Positions 10,017 to 20,047 are shown, numbered from the stretch's first letter. The stretch is DNA of 64,000 nucleotides from DATFWC01 sp963777755 (GCA_963777755.1 CAVZSC010000004.1:230297-294296), one strand, 5' to 3'. Notes: generated by a model from the letters alone, not told the origin. Translations and numbers: made by a program.

Positions 10017-10757
10017 ATGAGGAACAGCTTACTGGCGACAGTCGCGGCGGCAGCCCTCGTGGCCGGCACCGTGATGGTATCGGCGCAAGGCACGGGCGGC
10101 GGCGGCATGGGCGGCGGCGCGCCTGGTGCCGGGTCCGGTGCCGGCTCGCCGCCGTCGGCGGCACCGCCGCCGTCGACCGCGCCGGCCGAGAAGATGGATA
10201 ATCGCGGCGGCGCGCGCAGCGAGCAACCGTCGGGACGCAGCGAGCAGCCGTCGGGACAGCGTGCCCAGCAACCCAAGGGGTCGACGACCGGACAAGGTGC
10301 GCAGGACCGCGGCCCCGCGGCCCAGAGCCCGAGTGGAACCGAGCGCGGCCAGAGCCCGAGCGGAACCGAGCGCGGTCAGACCGGTCAGCAGATGAACCGC
10401 GACCAGGCGCCGCCTCGTGCGGGACAGGGCGAGGGGCAGCGCGGGTCGCCGTCCACCACGACCCAGCAGCGCGACTCCGCCCAGGGCTCGACCTCGGGCT
10501 CGGCGTCGCTGAACACCGAGCAGCGCACCAAGATCCGTGAGACGGTGATCAAGGGCGGCAACGTCAACCGGGTGAACAACGTCAACTTCAACATCAGCGT
10601 CGGCACCGCGGTACCGCGCTCGGTGCATCTGGTCACCGTGCCGTCGACGATCGTGGAGATCCATCCGGCGTGGCGCGGGTATCTCTACTTCGTGGTCAAC
10701 GACGAGATCATCATCGTCGAGCCCGGCACGCTCAGGATCGTGGCCGTCATCACTTGA
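10017..10757 (+). CDS. secreted DUF1236-domain protein with Gln/Ser/Gly-rich repeats
   Basis: A 246-residue exported protein. Signal peptide at residues 1-23 (cleavage near VSAQ), then a low-complexity linker with short tandem repeats (SEQPSGRSEQPSGQ; SPSGTERGQ twice), then LNTEQRTKIRETVI and a C-terminal DUF1236 fold ending YFVVNDEIIIVEPGTLRIVA. DUF1236 proteins are frequent in Bradyrhizobium and relatives; their role is unknown, with an envelope location likely. The ATG at 10017 follows GGAGGC. A strong terminator lies 28 bases after the stop. Confidence 0.85.
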   Translation: MRNSLLATVAAAALVAGTVMVSAQGTGGGGMGGGAPGAGSGAGSPPSAAPPPSTAPAEKMDNRGGARSEQPSGRSEQPSGQRAQQPKGSTTGQGAQDRGPAAQSPSGTERGQSPSGTERGQTGQQMNRDQAPPRAGQGEGQRGSPSTTTQQRDSAQGSTSGSASLNTEQRTKIRETVIKGGNVNRVNNVNFNISVGTAVPRSVHLVTVPSTIVEIHPAWRGYLYFVVNDEIIIVEPGTLRIVAVIT

Positions 10758-10784
10758 CGGCGCACCGCGAGACCTGCTGAAGGA

Positions 10785-10814
10785 GAAGGGCGGCCGCAAC
10801 GCCGCCCTTCTTTC
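10785..10814 (+). terminator. Rho-independent terminator after the DUF1236 gene
   Basis: Perfect 10-bp stem GAAGGGCGGC/GCCGCCCTTC with loop CGCAAC, followed by TTTC. Confidence 0.85.
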
Positions 10815-10835
10815 GCCTGAGCCCCTCGCCCCACG

Positions 10836-11318
10836 ATGTCGCGCAAGAGCCAAGTGAGCGCCGGGATTCTCGCCTATCGGCGGCGCAACGGACTGGAGGT
10901 CCTGCTCGCCCATCCGGGCGGCCCGTTCTGGGCCAAGAAGGACGCGGGCGTCTGGTCGATCCCGAAGGGACTGGTGGAATCCGGCGACCTCCTCGCCTGC
11001 GCCAAGCGGGAATTCAGCGAGGAAACGAATCTGGTGGCGGAGGGCGAGTTCATGCCGCTCACGCCGGTGAAGCAGAAGAGCGGCAAGACCGTGCACGCCT
11101 TCGCGGTCGAAGCCGACTTCGACCTGGACCATTGTCGCAGCAATTATTTCAAGGTCGAATGGCCGCCGCGCTCGGGCAAGTGGCGGAATTTTCCCGAGAT
11201 CGATCGCGTCGCCTATTTCGATCTCGCGGCCGCGGGCGAGAAGATCCTGGCCTATCAGAAGCCGTTCCTCGACGAGCTGTCGATGAAGCTCGAAGGCGTG
11301 GGCGAAGCCGTACGATAA
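10836..11318 (+). CDS. NUDIX hydrolase
   Basis: A 160-residue Nudix-fold protein (residues 8-145) expected to hydrolyse a nucleoside diphosphate linked to another group. The Nudix box reads GLVESGDLLACAKREFSEET: the REFxEE core with its metal-binding glutamates is intact. Counted from REF, the region before it is one residue shorter than the canonical G-x5-E-x7 pattern, and the usual upstream Glu is replaced by Asp or lost. It ends 3 bases from the convergent nuclease gene. Substrate cannot be assigned. Confidence 0.88.
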   Translation: MSRKSQVSAGILAYRRRNGLEVLLAHPGGPFWAKKDAGVWSIPKGLVESGDLLACAKREFSEETNLVAEGEFMPLTPVKQKSGKTVHAFAVEADFDLDHCRSNYFKVEWPPRSGKWRNFPEIDRVAYFDLAAAGEKILAYQKPFLDELSMKLEGVGEAVR

Positions 11319-11321
11319 TCT

Positions 11322-12029
11322 TCATCCCTGCGGCGCCACGTCGGCGACGATCGGGAGATGATCGGAGCAGGCGCGCGCCTGCGCATCGATATAGCTGCGG
11401 ATCAGCGCCGCGCCCGGCCGGCAATAGACGCGATCGAGCCGCAGGACGGGAAAACGCGACGGGAAGGTGCGGTAGCGGGTATAGCCCGACAATTCGCGCG
11501 ACAGCGCCGAGCGCACCGAGCCGGGCCAGAACCAGTCGTTGAAGTCGCCGATGATCATGGTCGTCATGGCGCGCCCGCCGGCGATGGCGAGAAGGGTGCG
11601 CGCCTGGCTGCGCCGCTCGCGGATGCTCAGACCGAGATGGGTCGCAACCACCCGCATCGCGCCGAACGGCGTTTCCACCTCGACCTTGATGGCGCGGCGC
11701 GGCTCGCGCTCGGGATACGAGATGTCGTGGATCTCGCTCGCCACGAAGGGCCAGCGGCTGATCAGCATCTGGCCGTAGTCGCCGTCGTCCGTGGTGATCG
11801 ACTTGGCGGGAATTCCGTGCTCGCCCAGCGCGTCCTGCAGGTAGGCGAAAGCATTGGTGTCGGCGTTCGACTTGCGCCGCGAGTCGACCTCCTGCAGCGC
11901 GACGATATCGGCATCCCAACGCCCGATCAGCTCGACCACGCCGGCGAGATCGAAGCGCGGATTGCCGCCGACCGTCCCGTGAATATTCCAAGTCATGACA
12001 CGGACGGTCGAGGGGCTTTTGTCCCTCAA
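11322..12029 (-). CDS. endonuclease/exonuclease/phosphatase (EEP) family protein
   Basis: A 235-residue EEP-fold hydrolase. Motifs in order: MTWNIHG (Asn), DIVALQEVD (metal-binding Glu), ATHLGLS (His), MIIGDFNDW (Asp and Asn), RLDRVYC (Asp), and SDHLPIVADV (catalytic His). This is the complete metal-dependent phosphodiesterase set; substrates in the family are DNA, inositol phosphates or lipids. The TTG at 12029 overlaps the stop of the upstream PLD/VTT gene (TTGA); an ATG at 11996 is a possible shorter start. The coupling suggests co-expression with the phospholipase-like protein. Confidence 0.82.
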   Translation of the reverse strand: MRDKSPSTVRVMTWNIHGTVGGNPRFDLAGVVELIGRWDADIVALQEVDSRRKSNADTNAFAYLQDALGEHGIPAKSITTDDGDYGQMLISRWPFVASEIHDISYPEREPRRAIKVEVETPFGAMRVVATHLGLSIRERRSQARTLLAIAGGRAMTTMIIGDFNDWFWPGSVRSALSRELSGYTRYRTFPSRFPVLRLDRVYCRPGAALIRSYIDAQARACSDHLPIVADVAPQG

Positions 12030-14138
12030 GGTCGTGCGCCCCACAGCCTGGTGACGAGGATCTGCAGGCCGATGGACAGCGCGATCCATGCGGCCACCGC
12101 CGCCGCCAGCAGCGCCAGGTCGGCCGGCGTCGGATCGGTGATGATGCGCATGATCTGATGCCCGAGAACAGACAGTACGACAAGGCCGGGCAGCATGCCG
12201 AGCGCGGTCCCGGCAAGGTAGTCGATCGGGCGAATGGCGCTCGCGCCCGCCACCAGGTTGACGACCGTGAAGGGCGCGAGCGGCACCAGCCGCACCGTGG
12301 CGACCGCGATGATGCCCTGGCGCGCGATCCGGCGGCGGATGCGGTTCAGTCGCGGCCCCAGCACGTTGCGCAAGCGTCTCCTTGCCGAGCCTCGCGCCGA
12401 TCGCATAGGTCAGGCTGGCGCTCACCAGCACGCCGCACGCCGCATAGGCGAGGCCCGGCCACGGACCGAACGCCGCCGCCGTCGCGACGATGAGGACGGT
12501 GACCGGGAACGCCACGAAGCCGCCCGCGACGAACGTCAGGATCACCACGAGCGGCGCCCACGGGTTCTGCGCGAAGGAGGCGAGCGAGCGGCGCACCATG
12601 TCGGGCTCTGCCAACTCCGCCAGCGGCGTGTAGTGCCAGGCGAGCGTCAGGGCGAGGAGCAGCAGCGCCGCCGCCGCGATCTTGATCAGTGGGCCGCGCC
12701 GGCCGTGGCCGTTGCCGAACACTGCATCGTAAAAATATTCGGCACCGATCGGCTGTTCGGGATCGGCGACACTCTCGATGTAGGTGGCGATCTCGGGCGG
12801 ATCGGCCTCGCCGTCCTCCACCGGTCGCAAGGCGTGACCGTTGCGGCTCAGCGTCTCTGCCGCGGCGATGAGCGAGCCGGTTCGCGCCACCACGGCATTC
12901 ACCTCCTCCGGCGGCACGCCGCAATGATCGGCCAGCAGGCGATCGCGCACGCGCACGATCGCGCTCCGCTCTTCATCGCCCGTCGCCGCGAATACGAGGT
13001 CGCATTCGGTGTCGGTGCCCATGGAGCGATTGTTGAGATTGGCCGAGCCTATGCGCAGGAGGCGATCGTCGACCACCATGACCTTGGAATGGATCATCGT
13101 GTCGGTGACCCGGTCGCCCGCGACCACTTCGGGGTACAACATGCGCACGCGGTCGCCGACGCCGGCTGCGATGAGGGTATGCATGAAGCGGATGCGGCCG
13201 TTGCGCATCGTGCGCGCTTCGAGCCAGGATTGGTGGTGCTGCGGGGCGACGATCACCGCCTCGAGCGCGGGGCGTCGCGCTTGAGCCGGGCCGCCAGCCG
13301 CTCCGCCACCTTGGTGTTGGTGAGGAACTGGTTCTCGATATAGATCGCGCTCTCGGCGGCGTCGATCGAGTCGAGGAAGAGGCGCTCGACCTCGCGCACC
13401 TCCTCCTGGCCGTCGTAGCGCGGCTGGGTGCGGGCGATGCCGACGTCGCGCTCGGTGAAATCCGGCGTCACGCTGTCGGGCCACGGCACGTCGGCTGATT
13501 GCGCCGCCTGGATGCGCTCGCCGGTCGCGCACATCCAGCGGGCGCGTGCGATCCCGCCGAGCGCGCGGGCGGCCGGCCCGTCGACCACGGCCTGCACGTC
13601 ATGGAACGGCCGGTAGGGCTTGCCGGCGGGATCGATGCGTTGCGCATGCTCGACCGCATGCTCGGGCGTGTCCCAGCGCCGGATCGTCACGTCGAGGCCG
13701 CCGGAAAACGCGACCGCATCGTCGACGATCACCAGCTTCTGGTGCTGCGAGGAGCCGAACGGCACCGCGTCGTCGAGGGCGAAGCGGACCCGGCTCGGGG
13801 GTGCTCCATCCGAGCGTGACGTGCGGAAACAGCTCGCGCTCGTTGGCGTAGAGGACGGAGTAGTCCCACAACAGCAGGCGCACGATCAGTTTCGGCCGCT
13901 CGCGCACCAGGGCGGAGAGAAACTCGGCCAGCGTCTCCGGATAGCCGTCCTCGGCGCGGCCGCTCTCGCCGACCAGCCGGGTCTGGCTATGCAGGTCCCA
14001 GCCGACGATGAGGACGCTGCGCCGCGCCTTGAGCAGGGCCTCGCGCACGGCGCGAAAGAATGCCGCACCGTCGATCAGGACCGCCGAGCGATGTGCCCGC
14101 TCGACCCGCCAGACGTTGCGGCCGCGCTGCAGAACCAT
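12026..14138 (-). pseudogene. phospholipase D-like protein fused to a VTT membrane domain, frameshifted
   Basis: When repaired this is a protein of about 700 residues. Two PLD motifs are present: HQKLVIVDD and HSKVMVVDD with GSANLNNRSMGTD. They are followed by a C-terminal VTT (DedA/TVP38-like) membrane domain (ALTLAWHYTPL ... GPWPGLAYAACGVLVSASL ... VNLVAGASAIRPIDYLAGT). The frame is broken at about 13797-13801 (five G), 13269-13272 (four G) and 12373-12375; each is repaired by one base. Known relatives combine a phospholipase/cardiolipin-synthase-like domain with VTT. Domain conservation on both sides of each break argues for recent mutation or sequencing error. Confidence 0.75.
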
Positions 14139-14265
14139 GGGAAGCCCCTGAAAGCCCAAGGAGAATCCCTCCAGCCACCCTCCCCGTGGGGAGGAGCCGC
14201 CGGAGGGCTCTCGGAGGCTTAACGCCAAACCGCGGATTTGGTCGCATGCAGGGGCGGCGGCCCGC

Positions 14266-15242
14266 CTACGCGCGGACCTCCTGGCGCTGGAACACCACGT
14301 AGCCGATCACGAACAGGACGATCGTGCCGGCGATCAGGCCGACCATCTGCGGCCAGGCCATGATCAGGCTCTCCTGCAGCGGCAGCGGCGCGCCGGCCAC
14401 CGCGCCCTGCAGCTGGTTGAGATAGATCGGCCCGAGCGCGCGGGTGGTCGGGTCGAGCAGCGCCAGCACCGACCTCGGCGAACAGGGTGCTCGGCGACAG
14501 GCGCGACAGCATGGTCTGCAGCTCGGTCGTTTCCGGCGTCTGCAGCCCGAGCGCGACATAGCGCGGATCGGGCGGCACGATGATCGCCGCAATGGCCGGC
14601 GCCAGGGCCGACCAGATCACCGTCAGGAACAGCCACAGGCCGAGCGTCACGAGCGCCGCCGTCGCCGCCGACCGGAAGATGATCGAGAACAACATGGCGA
14701 GCGCCAGCCACACGCCCGCATAGGCGATCGTGACGATCAGGAAGATGAAGGCGCGCGATCATTTCCTCGCCGCCGGGCGGCACTCCGAGCCAGGTGAGGC
14801 CGATCCCGATCAGCCAGGAGCCACAGCGCGAGCAGGGCGATCGCGAGCGTGGCGAGGCCGGCGAGAAATTTCCCGAACAGCAGCGCGTCGCGATAGATCG
14901 GCTGCGCCAGGATGCGGCTCAGCGTGCGCCGGCTGTGCTCGCCGTTGATGGCATCGAAGCCGAGCGCCGATCGCCATCAGCGGGACCAGGAAGCCGAGGA
15001 ATGAAACGAACGACGGCAGCGGATACTGGTCGCGCGTGGTGGTGAACAGCTGCAGGAACAGGAACGGATCCTCGGCCGGTGTTCTCCTGCGATCTGCTGG
15101 ACCGGCCCCGTAGAGCGCCGCCACGGCCGTGAGCACGACCAGCAGCGAGCAGGACGATCATGCGCGCGCTGGTCAGGTGATCGGAGAGCTCCTTGAGGAA
15201 CACCACGCCGAGGCCCTGCCAAGGCGATCCTTCACGCCGCAT
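14266..15242 (-). pseudogene. ABC-2 type permease, multiply frameshifted
   Basis: Membrane subunit of an ABC-2 exporter, about 325 residues when repaired: MRREGSPWQGLGVVFLKELS at the start, FLFLQLFTTTRDQYPLPSFV, then LGLWLFLTVIWSALAPAIAA and a final helix IAGTIVLFVIGYVVF. The reading frame changes at about 15150, 15080-15110 (two compensating changes), 14968, 14816, 14756 and 14471. The start overlaps the ATPase stop by 11 bases, so it is the third gene of the NEW3-ATPase-permease operon. As written it cannot make a functional permease. Confidence 0.72.
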
Positions 15243-16177
15243 GAGCCGCTCCCTGATTCTGGAAATAGCGGGTGTAGATCGTCTCGAGGCTCGGCTGCTC
15301 GACCGCCAGATGCGCCAGACGACCGCCCGCGCCCACGACCGCGGCCGCCACGTCCGGCCGCACGTCGCGCTCGGCCAGCAGCCGGAAGCGTGCCGGAGCG
15401 GTCTCCGTCACCGTGTGCACGCCGGGCACCTGGCGCAGCTTCTCGGCGAGACCCTGCCCTTGCGCCTCCACCTCGACCGCGAAGCCGCCGCCCAGCACCT
15501 CGCGCCCGAGCTCCTCGATCGTGCCGATGAGCGCGATCCTGCCGGCCTGGAACAGGGCGACGCGGTCGCACACGCTCTGCACCCGCTCGAGCAGGTGCGA
15601 GGACACCAGCACCGCGACGCCGTCGTGCTTGAGCCCGCGGATCATCGCCAGGAGCTCGACCGTCGCCTGCGGATCGAGCCCCGAGGTCGGCTCGTCGAGG
15701 ATCGCGATCGCGGACGTCCTTCATCAGGATCTCGGCGAGCCCGAGCCGCTGGCGCATGCCCCGCGAGAACGTGCCGACGCGCTTTTCGGCGACATCGGTG
15801 AGCTGCACGCGCGCGAGCGCGTCGGCGATGCGCTGCTCGCGCTCGGCGCGCCGGAGGCCGATCAGACGCGCCGTATAGCTCAGGTTATCCGCCGCGCTCA
15901 GGTGATCGTAGAAGCCGACCGAATCCGGCAGATAGCCGACCCGCCGCTTGACGGCGAGCGGCTCGCGCACCGGATCGTGCCCGACCACCCGCGCCTGCCC
16001 GGCCGTGATCTCGGTGAGGCCGAGCAGCATCAGGATGGTGGTGGTCTTGCCGGCGCCGTTCGGCCCGAGCAGGCCGAAGATCTCGCCCGGCGCAATGGAG
16101 AACGACACGTCGTCGACGGCCGTCGCTCCATTGTAGCGCTTGGTGAGGCCTTGCGCCTCGATGACCGCGTCGCTCAT
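15232..16177 (-). pseudogene. ABC transporter ATP-binding protein, single frameshift
   Basis: ATPase subunit of an ABC-2 type transporter, about 314 residues when repaired. Walker A GPNGAGKTTT near residue 40, ABC signature SRGMRQRLGLAEIL near residue 135, Walker B AILDEPTSGLDPQ, then HLLERV as the switch histidine. One extra base at about 15709-15712 separates the signature from Walker B. The start ATG at 16177 overlaps the NEW3 gene stop (ATGA). Predicted to energise export together with the downstream permease. Confidence 0.8.
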
Positions 16178-17340
16178 CGCCGGCCGAACCGCGCGACCGC
16201 CCCGACCATGACCAGGAGCGCGGCCCCGATGATCCCCACGCCGACGATGCCCCACATGGTCGAGGTCTTCACCGTGACGCGGAAGTTGGACGACGCCGAC
16301 TCGCCGCGCGACGTGGCGCGCACCGTGGTGACGAAGTCGCCGGCGATCGCCTTGGCGGGCGGCGTGACCAGCGCCTGCACTTCCTGGTTCTGCCCCGGCG
16401 CGATGCGCTCGATCTGCTTCGGCTCGAAGGTGATCTTCCAGCCGGTCGGTGCCGTGCCGGCGAGCTCGATCTGGTCGGCCGGCGCGGTCCCTGAATTGGT
16501 GATCAGGACCGGGATCGACGTCTCCGCACCGGCGCTGGCGCCGGCGCTGAGCGAGCCGTCGCGGCCGGTGATATCGAGCTTCGGCTGGCCGGTGATCTCG
16601 AGCGCGACGTCGGTTTTCGCCGTGGCATCCTCGGCGGTAGCCCGCATCACCACCGGATAGCGGCCGGCGCCGATCGTGTTGGGCGGGCGCACCTTGAGCT
16701 TCACGTCCTTCGACTGGCCGGCATCGATCGGAACCGCGTTGAGCTCCTGGCTGCCGTAGCCCTCGGTGAACGAGGTCTCGAAATTGCGCGGCGCGTCGGC
16801 GGCGAGCGCGACGATCAGGCGCTTGCCGCTGTCGTTCTTGACGCTGATCTGGTACTCGAAGCTCGAGCGCGCGGTGCCGCGCAGCTCCGGCAGCTGCGGC
16901 TGCACGGTGAGCTTTGCCGGCAAATCCTTGGCGAGCGTCACCGCGACCGGCAGGGTCACGCTCTGGCCCTGCCCTTTCGCGTCGATCGTCAAGGTCTGCG
17001 TGCCGATCTCCGCGTTCGCCGGCACGTCGAGGCGCAGCTGCAAGCTGGCGCTACTATTTGTCGCGGCCATGGCGGCGGCAACCGGCTGGCCGCCACCGAG
17101 CAGGGTCGCGGTCCATCCGGAGGGCACGCCGGTGACCGTGAGATCGAGCCGCTCGGGCGGCAGATTGTAGTTCTGCAACCGCAGCGAGACGGTCGAGGTG
17201 GTGCCCGGCCGCACGGTGACCGCCGGGTAGTCGGTCAACAGGTAAAGGCCCTTGATATCGCGCGGTGTTTCCTCCGCGCGCGTCGGCGCCGCGGCGAAGG
17301 CGACAACAGCCGCGCATGCCGCAACAACGAGATGGCGCAT
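16174..17340 (-). CDS. NEW3-domain periplasmic component of an ABC transporter
   Basis: A 388-residue exported protein: Sec signal peptide (MRHLVVAACAAVVAFAAAPT, cleavage near TRAE), repeated Ig-like beta domains of the NEW3/alpha-galactosidase-associated type (LRLQNYNLPPERLDLTVTG; ITNSGTAPADQIELAG), and a C-terminal transmembrane helix (MWGIVGVGIIGAALLVMVGA) with a short basic tail. This domain set is typical of the first gene in NEW3-ATPase-permease operons. ATG at 17340 follows TGGAGAAG. The ligand is unknown. Confidence 0.82.
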   Translation of the reverse strand: MRHLVVAACAAVVAFAAAPTRAEETPRDIKGLYLLTDYPAVTVRPGTTSTVSLRLQNYNLPPERLDLTVTGVPSGWTATLLGGGQPVAAAMAATNSSASLQLRLDVPANAEIGTQTLTIDAKGQGQSVTLPVAVTLAKDLPAKLTVQPQLPELRGTARSSFEYQISVKNDSGKRLIVALAADAPRNFETSFTEGYGSQELNAVPIDAGQSKDVKLKVRPPNTIGAGRYPVVMRATAEDATAKTDVALEITGQPKLDITGRDGSLSAGASAGAETSIPVLITNSGTAPADQIELAGTAPTGWKITFEPKQIERIAPGQNQEVQALVTPPAKAIAGDFVTTVRATSRGESASSNFRVTVKTSTMWGIVGVGIIGAALLVMVGAVARFGRR

Positions 17341-17449
17341 GGCAACTTCTCCAATCACGGAATGATCCTCCCGAGTTCAGTCCGGTGGGGGCGCCGCAGG
17401 GCGGCGCCAGGACTGCGCGCCATTTGTTTGGCAACCGCGGCGAAACGGT

Positions 17450-17677
17450 GCAAGCCCGGCGGCGTTAAATTTTCGCAAGACTCGCCAGAAGGTGAACGGG
17501 ACGGGAAGCCCGGAACGCAAGGGGGCGGGCCCCGCGACAAAGAGCGGCACTGCCGAATCCGTCAGGCCGTTCCTAGTTAACGAGCAGGCCGGACGGCCTC
17601 CCCAAGCCCCCACGTCCCCCCAAGGCCGTTCGGTACCCGCCCCGGTCGACGACCATCGGCCGGGGCACTTTTTTGTT
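17450..17677 (+). ncRNA. possible small RNA ending in an orphan plus-strand terminator
   Basis: A terminator-like hairpin at 17639-17672 (GCCCCGG/CCGGGGC arms, then ACTTTTTTG) points along the plus strand, but no plus-strand gene precedes it. The 200 bases upstream contain further G/C-rich inverted segments and lie between two minus-strand genes. This suggests a non-coding transcript or an antisense stop signal. The 5' end is a guess. Confidence 0.3.
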
Positions 17678-17684
17678 GCATCGC

Positions 17685-18368
17685 TCAGGCCGTCTCGACC
17701 CGCAGGACGGTCGGCCAGTCGACCTCGTCCTCCGCCAGCACCCACGGCTCGGCGAGCGCCGCCGCCTTCCACTCCGACCACGCCGGAAGCACCATGACGG
17801 CGCCCATGTATTGGCGCGCCACGGCGCCGACCTCGACGTCGTAGGTGTGGAAGCGGGAGACCACCGGGGCATACATCGCGTCGGCCGCCGAGAAGGCGCC
17901 GAACAGGAACGGCCCACCGCCACCGAACCGCGCGCGGCAGTCGGTCCACATCGCATCGATCCGCCGCACGTTGGCGGCGACATCGTCCGGCAGTTCGCGC
18001 CGCTTCACCGGACGCCAGAAATTCATCGGTATGTGGCGGCGCATCGGCACGAAGCCGGCATGCATCTCCGAGGCGATCGCGCGCGCATGGGCGCGAGCCT
18101 CCGGCTGCGACGGCCACAGGCCGGCCGCGGGAAATTTCTCCGCCAGGTATTCGAGGATCGCAAGCAACTCCCACACGTGGACCGCGCCGTCGATCAGCAC
18201 CGGCACCTTCCCGGCCGGCGAGAGCTTGAGCAGGGTCGCCTTGAACGCGGGATCGTCGAGCGAGATGACCGTGTCCTCGAAAGCGATCCCGGTCGCCTTC
18301 ATGGCGATCCACGGCCGGAACGACCACGACGAGTAGTTCTTGTTGCCGATCACCAGCTTCAGTGCCAT
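17685..18368 (-). CDS. glutathione S-transferase family protein
   Basis: A 227-residue GST. N-terminal thioredoxin-like domain (LVIGNKNYSSWSFRPWIAMK, KVPVLIDG with the cis-proline, VWELLAILEYLAEKFP), then the helical C-terminal domain (FSAADAMYAPVVSRF). The SSWS segment supplies the likely active-site serine, as in the zeta/beta-like branch seen in proteobacteria. GAGGAG precedes the ATG at 18368. It should act in the cytosol in conjugation or isomerisation; substrate unknown. Confidence 0.88.
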   Translation of the reverse strand: MALKLVIGNKNYSSWSFRPWIAMKATGIAFEDTVISLDDPAFKATLLKLSPAGKVPVLIDGAVHVWELLAILEYLAEKFPAAGLWPSQPEARAHARAIASEMHAGFVPMRRHIPMNFWRPVKRRELPDDVAANVRRIDAMWTDCRARFGGGGPFLFGAFSAADAMYAPVVSRFHTYDVEVGAVARQYMGAVMVLPAWSEWKAAALAEPWVLAEDEVDWPTVLRVETA

Positions 18369-18974
18369 GCGGATCTCCTCTTCAATGCCATGCCGCCGCC
18401 ACCATTGAGGGCCCGCCTCCACGCCGACAAGCGAATTATCGTGATGGCACCGATCAGGCGCGTCGATGCCGCACGCAGGCGCGCCGATGCAGGCGCGCGC
18501 GCCGGGACGGCCGCCGCCCCGTGCGCGCATCATCCGATTCACGATGTCAAACAGCCCGCCCCGCCCGCCTGTGGGCCGGGCGTTGCGTTCGTGTCTCTCG
18601 TAGCCCGCATGCAACGCGGGGCGGCCTCGCCACCGGCACGGCCTCCCCGGATTTCATCCGGCTACAAGCGAGGGAGCGAAGCGCCGAGAACCGCTGGTGC
18701 GGATCGCCGCACCGCACGCGTGCCATGACGCGGCACGCGTAGGACACCTGAACGAGGCGTCCCGCTCGGCGCTTCGCCGCGGCGTCTGTTCGACCACGGG
18801 CCCGACGCCAGACTACTCTGGCATCACTCGCTGGGTGGTGCCCAGGCTCTGGGTCATAGTGCCCAGGGGCGGGATTCCGTGGCCGCCCGAGCGCAGGTGA
18901 CTCGAACCCTGCCCGCAGGCGCCGCTCCCGGCTCCGGACCCTGCGGCACGAGTTTTCCGCAAGACGCCCTCATC
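18369..18974. other. gene-free region
   Basis: About 600 bases with no reading frame that looks coding and no motif I recognise. It separates the conserved left part of the window from the accessory region that begins with the Mrr-like module. Confidence 0.45.
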
Positions 18975-19162
18975 GAGCCGGGACGCGTCACCTCTAGCAT
19001 CGTACTTCGGAAAAACAGAATAAAAACCGACCGTGGCGCGAAGTTATCCCCAGGTCTGGTTCCGTTTTTCGAGAAAACAGGAGATCGGACCCTGGCGCAC
19101 GCCGTTCAGGCTTTCCAGATATCGGGCCGCGAACCCGTCGCGAAGAAAGGACAGACCGCCCG
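18975..19162 (+). repeat. conserved leader of Mrr-like module, copy 1
   Basis: About 190 bases directly before the endonuclease gene match 34139-34326 with scattered changes. Shared blocks include GTTATCCCCAG, TTCCGTTTTTCGA, CCAGATATCGGGCCGCGAA and GAAAGGACAGACCGCCCG just before the ATG. The shared leader shows that the copied unit is larger than the coding sequence. Confidence 0.75.
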
Positions 19163-20011
19163 ATGTCGCAACTCCCTGACTACAAGAGCCTGATGCTGCC
19201 GCTCCTGCACATAGCTGCCGACGGCGAGACGAGCACGCGCACCGCCATGCGCCAGCTCGCCACGACCTTCGACCTGCCCGGCGCCAGGCACGCACCGATG
19301 CTGCGCGACGGCCGCTCGTCGATCCTCAAGCATCGCGCCCACTGGGCGAGAATCCACATGGCGCGCGCCGGCCTCATCGAAGAGCGGCAGCGCGGCGTGT
19401 TCCGCGCGACCGCGCGCGGCCGTGCCGTGCTCGGGCGAAACCCTGAGCACCTCGAGACGCACAGGCCGGCGCCAGTCGCGCGGCGCGACAGTGCCGCGCC
19501 CGACGTCGACGCCGCGCTCTGTGCGACGCTGATCGATCGCATCCTGGCGATGGCGCACGGGCCGCAAGGCTCCGCGGCTTTCGAGCAGCTCGGGATCGAC
19601 CTCCTCCTCGCCATGGGCTATGGCGGCGGCCGCCGCGACGCCGCGCTCCACCTCGGCCGCAGCCACGACGGCGGCGTCGACGCCGTGATCCGCCTCGACC
19701 CGCTCGGCCTCGACCTCCTCTACCTCCAGGCCAAGTGCTACAAGCCGGACCACCGGGTCGACGTCGCCACGGTGCGCGAATTCTCCGGCAGCCTCGACGC
19801 CAAGAAATTTTCCCGCGGCGTGCTGATGACCACCTCGCGCTTCACGAAGGGCGCTGAAGCCTACGTGCGCGCAACGCCCAAGCCGATCGCCTTGATCGAT
19901 GGAGCAGAGCTGACGCGGCTGATGATCGAGCACGGGGTGGGCGTGCAAGAGAGCGGCATCGGGGTGAAGAAGCTAGAGAACGGATATTTCGAGCGGCTCT
20001 GGGACGCGTGA
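19163..20011 (+). CDS. Mrr-like restriction endonuclease, copy 1
   Basis: A 282-residue protein with an N-terminal winged-helix domain (Mrr_N-like, residues 1-95, SRTAMRQLA-type helix) and a C-terminal PD-(D/E)xK nuclease domain. Catalytic residues visible: the helix glutamate in AAFEQLGIDLLLAMGYGGG, the aspartate in DGGVDAVIRLDPLG, and QAKCYK as the QxK motif. Known Mrr enzymes cut methylated or foreign DNA. It is nearly identical to the gene at 34327 and to a fragment at 24033. The gene is followed by a perfect hairpin. No methyltransferase is adjacent, consistent with a type IV enzyme. Confidence 0.85.
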   Translation: MSQLPDYKSLMLPLLHIAADGETSTRTAMRQLATTFDLPGARHAPMLRDGRSSILKHRAHWARIHMARAGLIEERQRGVFRATARGRAVLGRNPEHLETHRPAPVARRDSAAPDVDAALCATLIDRILAMAHGPQGSAAFEQLGIDLLLAMGYGGGRRDAALHLGRSHDGGVDAVIRLDPLGLDLLYLQAKCYKPDHRVDVATVREFSGSLDAKKFSRGVLMTTSRFTKGAEAYVRATPKPIALIDGAELTRLMIEHGVGVQESGIGVKKLENGYFERLWDA

Positions 20012-20047
20012 TGGTGGCGCCGGACAGCGCCTCCACCCGGCCGTTTC

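Noticed and set aside
11322..13532. A single 736-residue phospholipase-VTT-nuclease fusion
   Set aside because: Two frame changes and a TTGA overlap show separate PLD/VTT and EEP genes; the long frame includes out-of-frame sequence.
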